The notes under the pieces are model-generated. The model was not told where the DNA came from and searched no databases. It was given only the letters and a program-made list of their open reading frames with translations. From IMG/VR virus record IMGVR_UViG_3300046001_007709, positions 1 through 20,298 of that record: DNA of 20,298 bases. One strand, written 5' to 3'. This document shows positions 7,906 through 15,491 of this stretch, one piece after another; within the stretch, counting starts at the first letter, position 1; each line of letters opens with the position of its first letter. The translations under genes were made by a program, and so were the position numbers. This stretch comes from a virus.

Positions 7906-8502
7906 ATGAACGAATTTATAGCTCGTAATGGGCTCATCGCACAAAACAATTCTACAATATCAGGTTCACTAAATGTAACCGGTGGAATCACAGGATCTTT
8001 ACTAGGAACAGCTACAACAGCTAGTTACGTTACATTAGCACAGACCGCTTCATATGTTACTCTAGCTCAAACTGCTAGTTATGTTTTACAAGCAGTAAGT
8101 TCTTCATACGCCGTGACTGCTAGTTATGCTTTGAATGGTGGAGGTATTCAAAGTAAATCAGCTACTTTTGATGGCCAGGGTGGTGTAATAAACATTAATA
8201 CAAAAGCTACTTTTAATATAGATTTTACAGGTACAGTTACTGGGTGGCAGTTATTTGAAATAAGTGATACACCTATATCTTCAACATGTGTAATAGATGT
8301 GTGGAAAGACACATATGTAAATTATCCTCCTACAGTAGCAGATACAATATTTGGAACTAAACCATCATTAACTGCTGAAATTAAAAATGAATCAACTGGA
8401 TTATCAATAGCAGTAACCACAGGAGATATATTTATAGTAAACATAGACTCTAACACTAACGCTGTAAAGCTTTTACTGGTTTTACAATTTAACATAACAT
8501 AA
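7906..8502 (+). CDS. Short tail-fibre-like protein
   Basis: The 198-residue product has the N-terminal pattern FIARNGLIAQNNSTISGSLNVTGGITGSLLGT (approximately residues 4-35). A direct duplication YVTLAQTAS-YVTLAQTAS follows (41-58), then VLQAVSSSYAVTASYALNGGG (60-80). All of this repeats the modules of the two upstream fibre genes. Residues 81-198 form a separate beta-rich C-terminal domain with the motif ISDTPISSTCVIDVWKDTY, followed by YPPTVADTI. I recognise this as a recurring tip module of environmental phage fibres, of unknown ligand. It starts a new transcription unit after a promoter-like motif and an A-rich leader. Confidence 0.78.
   Translation: MNEFIARNGLIAQNNSTISGSLNVTGGITGSLLGTATTASYVTLAQTASYVTLAQTASYVLQAVSSSYAVTASYALNGGGIQSKSATFDGQGGVININTKATFNIDFTGTVTGWQLFEISDTPISSTCVIDVWKDTYVNYPPTVADTIFGTKPSLTAEIKNESTGLSIAVTTGDIFIVNIDSNTNAVKLLLVLQFNIT
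8026..8079 (+). repeat. In-frame tandem duplication of a nine-residue fibre unit
   Basis: Two adjacent 27-nt units encode the identical nonapeptide YVTLAQTAS but differ at synonymous positions (for example GCACAGACCGCT against GCTCAAACTGCT). The protein repeat is preserved while the DNA has diverged, which implies an old duplication under selection. Confidence 0.8.
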
Positions 8503-8503
8503 C

Positions 8504-8713
8504 ATGGAATATACAATTTTAAGTAGAGAAACAAGAGTATCTACAACCGTAACTACTTTAGTAGAATATGTCTTAGAAGGTCAGACTAAGCAAGTATATG
8601 TAGCTCATTTTGAACCAAAATCAGAAGAAGATATTATACAGGGTATTGTTAATAGAGGTATAACAGAGGAAAAATACTTAACTACAGAAGAATATTTAAC
8701 TACAGAAGAGTAA
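8504..8713 (+). CDS. Small acidic protein of unknown function
   Basis: The 69-residue product starts one base after the fibre stop codon and ends one base before the next gene. The tight spacing and a plausible start support it as a real gene of the operon. The N-terminal half (TILSRETRVSTTVTTLVEYVLEGQ, approximately residues 4-27) looks like beta-strands. The C-terminal half is acidic and ends in a duplicated hexapeptide, YLTTEE-YLTTEE. There is no signal peptide, membrane segment or known motif. Small proteins in this position between fibre genes could be assembly chaperones or minor virion proteins, but that is inference from position only. Confidence 0.62.
   Translation: MEYTILSRETRVSTTVTTLVEYVLEGQTKQVYVAHFEPKSEEDIIQGIVNRGITEEKYLTTEEYLTTEE
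8675..8710 (+). repeat. Tandem 18-nt repeat at the end of the small acidic gene
   Basis: Two adjacent 18-nt units encode YLTTEE. They differ at only three third-codon positions (TAC CTT-type against TAT TTA and GAA against GAG), consistent with a fairly recent in-frame duplication. Confidence 0.75.
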
Positions 8714-8714
8714 A

Positions 8715-10307
8715 ATGGCTATTATAACAATAAGCAACACAGGAGGAATCTGGACCTCTACAACAGCTTGGGTTGGTGGTGTTGTACCTACTGCAGTTGA
8801 TGATGTAGTAGCAACAGCTACCTCTGGTCCATTAACTATAACTAGTAGTGCATCAGTTGCTAAAAGTGTAAACTTTACAAATTATGTAAACACTCTTACT
8901 ATAAATGCTGGATTAAGCATAGCAGGTAACTTAACACTTTCTGCTGGAATGACTATTACTGGTACAGTGGGTTCTTTAGCTTTTAATGCTAATGCTACAT
9001 GGACATCAAATGGTAAAACATGGACTGGTAACTACTTAGTCAATACAGCAACACTAACTATAACTTTAGCAGATAATGCTATAATAGGTGGTACTACAAA
9101 CCATTCTGGTGTTGGTGGTGTACATACTATTAATGGATTTACTCTTAGCTTTAATGGTAGTGTTACAGCATCCAGCGGAAGGGTATTTGCTGGAACAACA
9201 ACATATAGGTTTACTACAGCTACAACACAAACTATAATTGCTACATTTCGATCTGACATTGTTATAATAGCAACAGGGACAGTTACCCTAACCAATCTTA
9301 TATTTTCACCAGCTACTAATAAAACAATAACTTATACTTCTGGTATAATACCTCCCGGAACAGGTGCCTTAGCTTTATCTCCAACTGGTGCTTTAAGTGT
9401 GACTTTAAATACCTCTGGTATGTCATGGAATACTATTTTTAATTCAGGTAATAGCTCAATTGTACTTCTATCTGATCTTAATGTTAGTGGAACCACTACC
9501 TTAAATAATAACCCGACATTGGTAGGGGCCTTTCCACTTAATACATTCAACCTAATTATCGCTTCATCAGGTGGTGTTCTTACATTGAATAACGATATAA
9601 ATGTTACAGGAACTTTAAGTTCTGGAGTAGCAACGAATATTACATTTAATGGAGCTTATAATATAAATGCTTTAAACTCAGTAACTGTAGGAACAAATTG
9701 GTTAGGTACAGCTGTTCTTCTATATACTGGAACTGGAACATTTACAGGAGCTACTGCTGCAAGTGTTTTACAACTTAACACTTTTATAAATACAACAGGT
9801 GCTACATTTGGTTCTTTTACATACAGAACAAAAACATTAACTTGGACAGCAATTGGTACATCAACGCTTGGTACTATGGTATTATTATTAAATAATGCTC
9901 CAACCATGACAGTTAATTGTACTGGGTTAGTTATTCCAACATTGTCAATGAATCTTACAAGCACAAATACAACAATTAATGGTTCTCAAGGATTTGCAAT
10001 AAACAATTATTTATGTATATCAGCTTCTACAAAAGTAACTTGGCAAGCAACTAATACTTATGTAATCAATAATTCTTTTATAGTTACAACAACATCTGCA
10101 GCTTCACATGTATGGGTATCATCATCTCCAGGAACACAGTATAAAGTAAATTTAACAAATGGAGCAAGTCAAGATGTAGGTTTTATAACTGTTACTGATG
10201 CTGATTCAAGTGGTGGAACAACAATATATACAAGAAAAGGAACATTAAGCAATACTTCAAATTGGAGATTATTAGTGGCTCCATTAACAATAGGAGTAGC
10301 ATCATAA
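8715..10307 (+). CDS. Beta-repeat adhesin-like structural protein
   Basis: This 530-residue protein is dominated by Thr, Ser, Asn, Gly and Val in alternating patterns typical of beta-solenoids. The N-terminus has W13, W19, then GGVVPTAVDDVV, similar to a 'W..W.gg.vP...DdV.i' motif that I associate with phage adhesins and Bacteroidetes surface proteins. LTLSAGMTITGT and TWTSNGKTW follow at about residues 75-110. The C-terminus carries VTDADSSGGTTIYTRKGTLSN and NW. The next gene shares all three features, so the two are paralogues. There is no signal peptide, as expected for a virion protein. It probably binds host surface polysaccharide or forms a rigid appendage. No lyase or hydrolase catalytic motif was recognised. 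Confidence 0.72.
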   Translation: MAIITISNTGGIWTSTTAWVGGVVPTAVDDVVATATSGPLTITSSASVAKSVNFTNYVNTLTINAGLSIAGNLTLSAGMTITGTVGSLAFNANATWTSNGKTWTGNYLVNTATLTITLADNAIIGGTTNHSGVGGVHTINGFTLSFNGSVTASSGRVFAGTTTYRFTTATTQTIIATFRSDIVIIATGTVTLTNLIFSPATNKTITYTSGIIPPGTGALALSPTGALSVTLNTSGMSWNTIFNSGNSSIVLLSDLNVSGTTTLNNNPTLVGAFPLNTFNLIIASSGGVLTLNNDINVTGTLSSGVATNITFNGAYNINALNSVTVGTNWLGTAVLLYTGTGTFTGATAASVLQLNTFINTTGATFGSFTYRTKTLTWTAIGTSTLGTMVLLLNNAPTMTVNCTGLVIPTLSMNLTSTNTTINGSQGFAINNYLCISASTKVTWQATNTYVINNSFIVTTTSAASHVWVSSSPGTQYKVNLTNGASQDVGFITVTDADSSGGTTIYTRKGTLSNTSNWRLLVAPLTIGVAS

Positions 10308-10310
10308 ACA

Positions 10311-12644
10311 ATGGCAGCAAATATATTTACAGGGGCAACAGATAATAATTGGGGAACAGCAACAAACTGGTCACAAGGAACTGTTCCTACAACTACTGAC
10401 ACATATATAACCACCTTTGATGCTACAAGTCCTAGTTGTACTGTAAACACAACAGCTAGAGGATGTAATGGAATTGATTTCTCAGCATATGTTAACACTA
10501 TAACAATGACAAATATTATTAATGTATATGGTGATTGTACATTGGGTGCTGGTATGACAATTGTAGGAACTGGCGATATATCAAGTGATGGTACTGCTGT
10601 AACATATACATGGACAAGTAATGGCAAAACATGGCCAAATAACGTAACCTTACACACAGGCCCAACAGCATGGATATTTGCAGATGACTGGACAATTAGT
10701 GGAGATTTAATAACAGCAACAATCGTAATAAATAGCAGTACATTATATATTGGTGGTAATTTTGTATGCGGTGCTAATACAGGTGGAACAACTGCAATAG
10801 TTTTGAATGGTACAGGAACTTGGACTGGTGGAACATGTAGAAATGACTTAACCATAAATACCGCAGGAACAATAACAATAAGTGGAACTGTTGGATACAA
10901 CACAGGAACCTTAACATATACTGCCGGTATAGTAGACACAACTGGTTCAACATTATTTTTAACTAACGTAGGTACTCCAACACTTGCAACAAATGGGATA
11001 TCTTGGAATAACATTACAATGAATACTGGAACAACTGTAACATTAACAAATGCATTAGATGTTAATGGAACATTTACATATGGCTCAGGAAGTTCCTCTG
11101 TGACATTAAATGGTAGCACTGCAACCTTCTCAGGAAATATAAAAGCTTCAGGAACAACTGATTCTGGTTCTACATTATTAGGTACAACAAACATAACGAT
11201 TGATGGTACTGGAACTTGGTCACATTCATCATTATTTAATGCAATAATAACAAATAATTTAACCATAAATACAGCTGGAACACTTACAATAGGTTCTAAA
11301 ATAGGATACAACACTGGAACATTAACATATACTGCAGGTACAGTAGTCACATCAGGTAGTACGTTGTCAATAAGTGCTTCAACAACCCTAGACACAGATA
11401 GAGGAGCAACTAAAATAACGTGGAATAATGTTACTCTTGGTGGAACATTAACATTAACATTGACAACTGCCTTAAACATTAGTGGTACATTTATACCTTG
11501 CACGGGGGGTGTTACAGTTACAATTAACACAAGCACTGTTAACATAGGTGGAAATTTATCAGTACAAGGAAGTGGAGGAATAGTAACAGGAACCTCTCTA
11601 TTTAATATAAATGGAACTGGAACTTGGAGTCACACATCTTCAACTGCTCTTAGAAATAATGTGAATATTGACACTGTTGGAACATTGACTATAAGTGGAA
11701 CAGTAAATTATAACACAGGTACTTTAACTTACACAGCAGGAACTATTACAACCACAGGTTCAACATTAACCATAATTTTATCCACAACATTAAACACAAG
11801 TGGAATGACATGGAATAACATTTCCATATCAGGAGCCTCTCAGACTTACACATTAATCAGTAATTTAAACTGTAATGGAACATTTAATAGTAGTGTAACA
11901 GGTATAGGATTGATAAATGGATTATATAATATAAATTGTTCGGGTTCATTAATAATTGGAGCATCTGGATTAGGAGCAGGAACTGCAACTTTTGTTATGA
12001 CTGGAACTGGAACAATGACATGTGCTACAGGAGCTTTACGAAACAATCTCACAATAAACACAGCAGGTACAATAACATTCCAATCTGGATTTAACTTTGT
12101 TTATAGCACAGGAACGTTAACATACACAGCCGGTACAATAGTCACATCAGGTAATACATTGTTAATAAATGCTTCAACAACCTTAGACACAAGTGGTATA
12201 AATTGGTATAATGTAACAATATCAACAGTGTCTCAAACTGTTACAATAAACTCTTTATTGAATATAACCAATACACTTACAACATCTGTTTCATCAGTTA
12301 TATTTGCAGGAACAAGTGGTTGGACCACTTTAAATTTCTCATCTATAACAGCAGGGGTAACACATACTTTAGCATCTACCAAAACATACACAATAACAGG
12401 ATTGTTTACTATCACAGGAACATCTGCATCAAGAATAGTTTTTGTATCAAGTATACCAGGTAGTCAAGCAATACTCACCCTTGCTAATAATGGTACATCC
12501 TCACAAAATATAGACTTCTGTAATGCTACTGATATTGACAGTTCAGCAGGTTTAACAATTTGGTCATATAAAGGAGTGCTATCAAATGTAACTAATTGGG
12601 CAGTAATGCCTACACAACGTGATACTGTTAGTTATGCGGCTTAA
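10311..12644 (+). CDS. Long beta-repeat adhesin-like protein with four tandem repeats
   Basis: This 777-residue protein is paralogous to the preceding one. It shares an N-terminal W14, W20, then GTVPTTTD; a YVNTIT and LGAGMTIVGT region; TWTSNGKTW near residues 102-110; and a C-terminal DSSAGLTIWSYKGVLSN followed by NW. Between these ends it carries four copies of a roughly 130-residue unit beginning NNLTINTAGT and containing YNTGTLTYTAGT, a layout typical of a long beta-solenoid rod. It starts 3 nt after the stop of its paralogue and is the last gene of this unit. A host-surface binding role is inferred. The composition (Thr, Ser, Asn and Gly, few charged residues) resembles bacterial adhesins, but no anchor or secretion signal is present. 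Confidence 0.72.
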   Translation: MAANIFTGATDNNWGTATNWSQGTVPTTTDTYITTFDATSPSCTVNTTARGCNGIDFSAYVNTITMTNIINVYGDCTLGAGMTIVGTGDISSDGTAVTYTWTSNGKTWPNNVTLHTGPTAWIFADDWTISGDLITATIVINSSTLYIGGNFVCGANTGGTTAIVLNGTGTWTGGTCRNDLTINTAGTITISGTVGYNTGTLTYTAGIVDTTGSTLFLTNVGTPTLATNGISWNNITMNTGTTVTLTNALDVNGTFTYGSGSSSVTLNGSTATFSGNIKASGTTDSGSTLLGTTNITIDGTGTWSHSSLFNAIITNNLTINTAGTLTIGSKIGYNTGTLTYTAGTVVTSGSTLSISASTTLDTDRGATKITWNNVTLGGTLTLTLTTALNISGTFIPCTGGVTVTINTSTVNIGGNLSVQGSGGIVTGTSLFNINGTGTWSHTSSTALRNNVNIDTVGTLTISGTVNYNTGTLTYTAGTITTTGSTLTIILSTTLNTSGMTWNNISISGASQTYTLISNLNCNGTFNSSVTGIGLINGLYNINCSGSLIIGASGLGAGTATFVMTGTGTMTCATGALRNNLTINTAGTITFQSGFNFVYSTGTLTYTAGTIVTSGNTLLINASTTLDTSGINWYNVTISTVSQTVTINSLLNITNTLTTSVSSVIFAGTSGWTTLNFSSITAGVTHTLASTKTYTITGLFTITGTSASRIVFVSSIPGSQAILTLANNGTSSQNIDFCNATDIDSSAGLTIWSYKGVLSNVTNWAVMPTQRDTVSYAA
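10842..12230 (+). repeat. Four tandem ~130-residue repeats inside the long adhesin gene
   Basis: Repeat units begin at 10842, 11253, 11655 and 12042 (spacings 411, 402 and 387 nt). Each encodes N-N/D-L/V-x-I followed by x-T-x-G-T-x-T, then YxTGTLTYTAG and TxG-S/N-T-L, and ends in a T-W/I-x-N/Y-N segment. All spacings are multiples of three, so copy number could change without breaking the frame. The last boundary is approximate. Confidence 0.85.
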
Positions 12645-12697
12645 TAATATATCAGATCCTACATTTAACTAACTGTTAAATCTAATCAAATCATTTA

Positions 12698-12711
12698 ATA
12701 TTTATAACAAA
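12698..12711 (+). promoter_or_regulatory. Candidate late promoter motif before the neck operon
   Basis: This is an exact ATATTTATAACAAA in the 77-nt gap between the adhesin gene and the neck operon, ending 10 nt before ATG 12722. The genes from 12722 to 17111 follow with very small gaps or a one-base overlap and share it as the only visible upstream site. Confidence 0.65.
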
Positions 12712-12721
12712 ATATACTTAA

Positions 12722-13855
12722 ATGAACATTCCTATATACCCAGGCTCTAGCTCATTCTTTCCAGGAGACACTCCATTTGGATTTTATGACAATGACTATC
12801 AATTTCAAATTGACGCAGACAAAGTAACTACTTTTTGTGCTAGACGTTTAGGATATCCAATTATGGAAGTTGAGTTGCAAGACTTAAACTTCTACACTGC
12901 TTTTGAAGAAGCAGTTACAACATATGGAAACGAATTGTACGCTTACAACTTAAGAGACAACATGTTGAATGTAGCTGGAGCATCAACTGCTTCAAACATG
13001 AATCATGCTACAATGACTCCTACTTTAGCAAACATAATTAGAATTTCTCAACAGTATGCTGTAGAATCAGGAACAGGAGGAAATGTAAACTACTACAGTG
13101 GATCATTTCACACAACAGCATCTATTCAAGACTATGATTTTAATGCTTGGGCAGTAGAAAACAATGTAACAGGTGGAATGGAAATCAAAAGAATATTTTG
13201 GCAACCACCTCCAGCAGTAAATCAAGTGTACAACTTAGGAGTATTTTCAGGTTTAGGAGGAGTTCCAGCAGTTGGAGCTTATGGTTTATTTGGTTCAACA
13301 GGATTTTTAATGTATCCAACAAGTCTTTTACTTCAATCTGCTCAAGCAGTTGAAATGCAAAATGAAATTTCACTAGCAGGATATACCTTTGAACTCATAA
13401 ACAACAAGTTAAGAATATTTCCAATTCCTCCACGTGATGGAGATTACATATGGTTTCAATATCTTAACATTGAAGAAAGAGCAAACAGTGTAATATCTCA
13501 AACACCAGGAGTAGTAACTAATGTTTCAAACGCTGGATATTCTAATCCTACTTACACACAAATAAATTCTATAGGCAGACAATGGATTTTTGAGTTTACT
13601 TTAGCATTATGTAAAGAAATGTTAGGATATGTTAGAGGAAAGTACACTCAAGTGCCAATTCCTGGTAAAGAAATTACTCTAAATCAATCAGACTTAATTT
13701 CTGCTGCGACAGCAGAAAAAACAGCATTAGTAGAAAGACTAAGAGTATATTTAGACGAAACAAGTAGACAAGCTTTACTAGCAAGAAGACAAGCAGAAAG
13801 TGACTCAGCAATGAATGAGTTAGGAAAATCACCAATGACAATTTTTATAGGATAA
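12722..13855 (+). CDS. 13: Neck protein, gp13-like
   Basis: The 377-residue product opens with FGFYDNDYQFQIDADKV (residues 19-35), followed by RRLGYPIMEVELQDLNFYTAFEEAV (41-65). That is the pattern of an N-terminal region with a helix beginning 'ELTxxxIYxAFEEAxxEYG' that I recall in gp13-like neck proteins of T4-related phages. A long variable middle contains GlyAla-rich loops (about 170-200). A late segment FQYLNIEERAN and a C-terminal helix rich in Arg and Glu near 335-365 complete it. The family closes the filled head and prepares it for tail joining. The assignment is supported by the next two genes, which match gp14 and gp15 in the T4 order 13-14-15. It is longer than T4 gp13 (about 309 residues). 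Confidence 0.75.
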   Translation: MNIPIYPGSSSFFPGDTPFGFYDNDYQFQIDADKVTTFCARRLGYPIMEVELQDLNFYTAFEEAVTTYGNELYAYNLRDNMLNVAGASTASNMNHATMTPTLANIIRISQQYAVESGTGGNVNYYSGSFHTTASIQDYDFNAWAVENNVTGGMEIKRIFWQPPPAVNQVYNLGVFSGLGGVPAVGAYGLFGSTGFLMYPTSLLLQSAQAVEMQNEISLAGYTFELINNKLRIFPIPPRDGDYIWFQYLNIEERANSVISQTPGVVTNVSNAGYSNPTYTQINSIGRQWIFEFTLALCKEMLGYVRGKYTQVPIPGKEITLNQSDLISAATAEKTALVERLRVYLDETSRQALLARRQAESDSAMNELGKSPMTIFIG

Positions 13856-13856
13856 G

Positions 13857-14366
13857 ATGGCATTATTTGGTTCAGCAAGAGACGTTTCATTCATAAGAAA
13901 AATGAACAGAGAGTTAATGGGAGACATTATCACCCAACAATGTGCTTTCTACAAGTATAAGTTGAAGGATACACCAACCAACATATATGGAGAAGCCTCA
14001 ACAGGAAGAACATTTGATGGCCCAGTCTTACTAAACGCTCTTATTACAGTTGGAGACAACACAAGTCCTACAAGTGACTTAGGCGTAAACTTTGACTGGC
14101 CAATGTCATTTGCTTTCTTAAGAGACGATTTAGTTGATGCAAACGTGCATCCCGAAGTAGGAGATGTTATATTATATCAAGAAAGTTATTGGGAAGTAGA
14201 CAACACAAATCAAACTCAATTTTTTGTAGGTAAAGATCCTGATTATCCTTACAACATCAATCCTTTAAATCCAGGATTAGACCAGTTTGGATACAATGTT
14301 AATGTAACATGTGAATGTCACTATGTTCCTGCTGATAGATTAAACATAATTAAAGCTAGATTGTAA
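13857..14366 (+). CDS. 14: Neck protein, gp14-like
   Basis: This 169-residue protein contains DITTQQ-type and YKYKLKDTPTNIYGEA segments near residues 23-47. It then has FLRDDLVDANVHPEVGDVILYQESYWEVDN (about 87-116), a 'L..dLvd..v.P..GDviyy....fEI' pattern characteristic of gp14-like head completion proteins. It ends with CECHYVPADRLNI. It is much shorter than T4 gp14 (about 256 residues), as in distant T4 relatives. The gene starts one base after the gp13-like stop and overlaps the following start by one base (TAATG), so the neck genes are translated together. It would join the head portal end to the tail. Confidence 0.8.
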   Translation: MALFGSARDVSFIRKMNRELMGDIITQQCAFYKYKLKDTPTNIYGEASTGRTFDGPVLLNALITVGDNTSPTSDLGVNFDWPMSFAFLRDDLVDANVHPEVGDVILYQESYWEVDNTNQTQFFVGKDPDYPYNINPLNPGLDQFGYNVNVTCECHYVPADRLNIIKARL

Positions 14367-15226
14367 TGGCAACTAAAGGAAGAAAACCAATACCAAAAAC
14401 ACAAAGAGAAATTAGTGTTTCTCAACAAGTTCCTTTTGACCAAGAAGTAGGAAATCCTAATTTAGCAAATGAAATAAACAGAGGCGAACAAATTTCCTTT
14501 AAAGGAGACACTGTTAAACCTTTTTCTATAGGCATTCAAGACATAGATGAGTCTATATTTTACTACTTTAAAAATGTCATTAAACCTTTTGTAATACAAA
14601 ACGGAGAAAGACTAGAAGTGCCTATTATATATGGTTCACCTGAAAAGTGGAAGTCATTTCAAAAAGACGGATACTATAGAGATTCACAAGGAAGAATTAT
14701 GATGCCTATCATCATGATTAAAAGAGACAGCATTGACAAAGTAAGGAGCATAGCAAACAAGTTAGACGCTAACAATCCAAACAACATTTCCATTCACAGA
14801 AAAAAGTACAGTCCACAAAATGGGTACGATAATTTCAATGTGTTAAACAATGTAATACCTCAAAAAACAAATTATGCAGTTGTAATTCCAGACTACATTA
14901 CTGTAACTTACAGTTGTGCTGTTAACACTTATTACATGGATCAACTGAATAAAATTGTAGAATCAATTGAGTATGCATCTGATTCATATTGGGGTGATCC
15001 TTCAAAGTTTCAGTTTAGAGCGATGATTGACTCGTTTGCTATTAAAACAGAATTGTCAGACAAAGAGGAAAGAACAGTAAGTAGTACATTTAGCATAAAA
15101 TTAAATGGATATATAGTTCCAGATGTGCCACAAAAAGACTTAACAGCATTAAAGAAAATACCTGACATAATTAAAATTACAGTAACAGAACAAGTAGTAA
15201 GCAACATAAACAACATTAATCAATAA
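14366..15226 (+). CDS. 15: Tail sheath stabiliser / tail completion protein, gp15-like
   Basis: The 286-residue length is close to T4 gp15 (272). Matching segments in order are VIKPFVIQNGERLEVPIIYGSPEKW (about 71-95), which parallels the 'RVPITYASKE' region; IMMPIIMIKR (111-120); VIPDYITVTYSCAVNTYYMDQLNKIVESI (about 173-201), equivalent to 'YELSIFTRYEDDMFQIVEQI'; and RTVSSTFSIKLNGYIVPDV (236-254), equivalent to 'RRIEWSLTFEVNGWMYPPV'. In T4 gp15 caps the completed tail, stabilises the sheath and binds the neck. The basic N-terminal 50 residues are extra relative to T4. It is translationally coupled to the gp14-like gene. Confidence 0.85.
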   Translation: MATKGRKPIPKTQREISVSQQVPFDQEVGNPNLANEINRGEQISFKGDTVKPFSIGIQDIDESIFYYFKNVIKPFVIQNGERLEVPIIYGSPEKWKSFQKDGYYRDSQGRIMMPIIMIKRDSIDKVRSIANKLDANNPNNISIHRKKYSPQNGYDNFNVLNNVIPQKTNYAVVIPDYITVTYSCAVNTYYMDQLNKIVESIEYASDSYWGDPSKFQFRAMIDSFAIKTELSDKEERTVSSTFSIKLNGYIVPDVPQKDLTALKKIPDIIKITVTEQVVSNINNINQ

Positions 15227-15231
15227 AATAT

Positions 15232-15480
15232 ATGACAGTAAAAGTTTTAACACAAGAAGAAATTACACAATTGAAAGCAATTCAAGAAAAACGTTTTCAA
15301 TTAACTGAACAATTTGGCATAATTGAACTAAGAATTCAAGAGTACAATTTACAAAAAGAACATTTAGTAGATGAATTAAAGAAGTTGCGTCAAGAAGAAA
15401 TTACAGCAGGAGAAAACCTCCAGAAAAAATACGGCGACGGATCAATTAATCTTGAAAAAGGAGAATTTGTAAGTGTTTAA
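15232..15480 (+). CDS. Small coiled-coil protein
   Basis: The 82-residue product has heptad-like hydrophobic spacing from about residue 5 to 62, with many Glu, Gln, Lys and Leu, predicting one long helix or a coiled coil. A short C-terminal tail follows (DGSINLEKGEF). The start lies 5 nt after the gp15-like stop with an A-rich leader, and the next gene begins 11 nt after its stop, so it belongs to the neck operon. There is no known motif. Its size and helical nature would suit a minor virion protein or assembly factor, but no function can be assigned. Confidence 0.7.
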   Translation: MTVKVLTQEEITQLKAIQEKRFQLTEQFGIIELRIQEYNLQKEHLVDELKKLRQEEITAGENLQKKYGDGSINLEKGEFVSV

Positions 15481-15491
15481 TATTATATAAA

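Noticed and set aside
8428-8441. ATATTTATAGTAAA as another promoter
   Set aside because: It is inside the fibre coding region, has two differences from the consensus end, and lies 62 nt from the next ATG. It could be chance in AT-rich DNA, so it is mentioned only as a near-match.
10169-11545. Long open frame of 458 codons on the minus strand
   Set aside because: It lies entirely opposite the repeat-rich adhesin genes, is dominated by Val, Pro and Ile with no domain pattern, and reflects the Thr/Asn/Gly codon bias of the sense strand. Other minus-strand open frames at 9032-9964 and 11846-12415 have the same cause.
12663-12681. 7-bp dyad (ATTTAAC, loop TAACT, GTTAAAT) after the adhesin gene as a terminator
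   Set aside because: The stem is entirely A/T except for one pair and no T tract follows, so it is too weak to call.
13147-13353. Second + strand frame inside the gp13-like gene
   Set aside because: It is out of frame within a conserved structural gene, of low-complexity Ser/Arg composition, and has no operon-like spacing.
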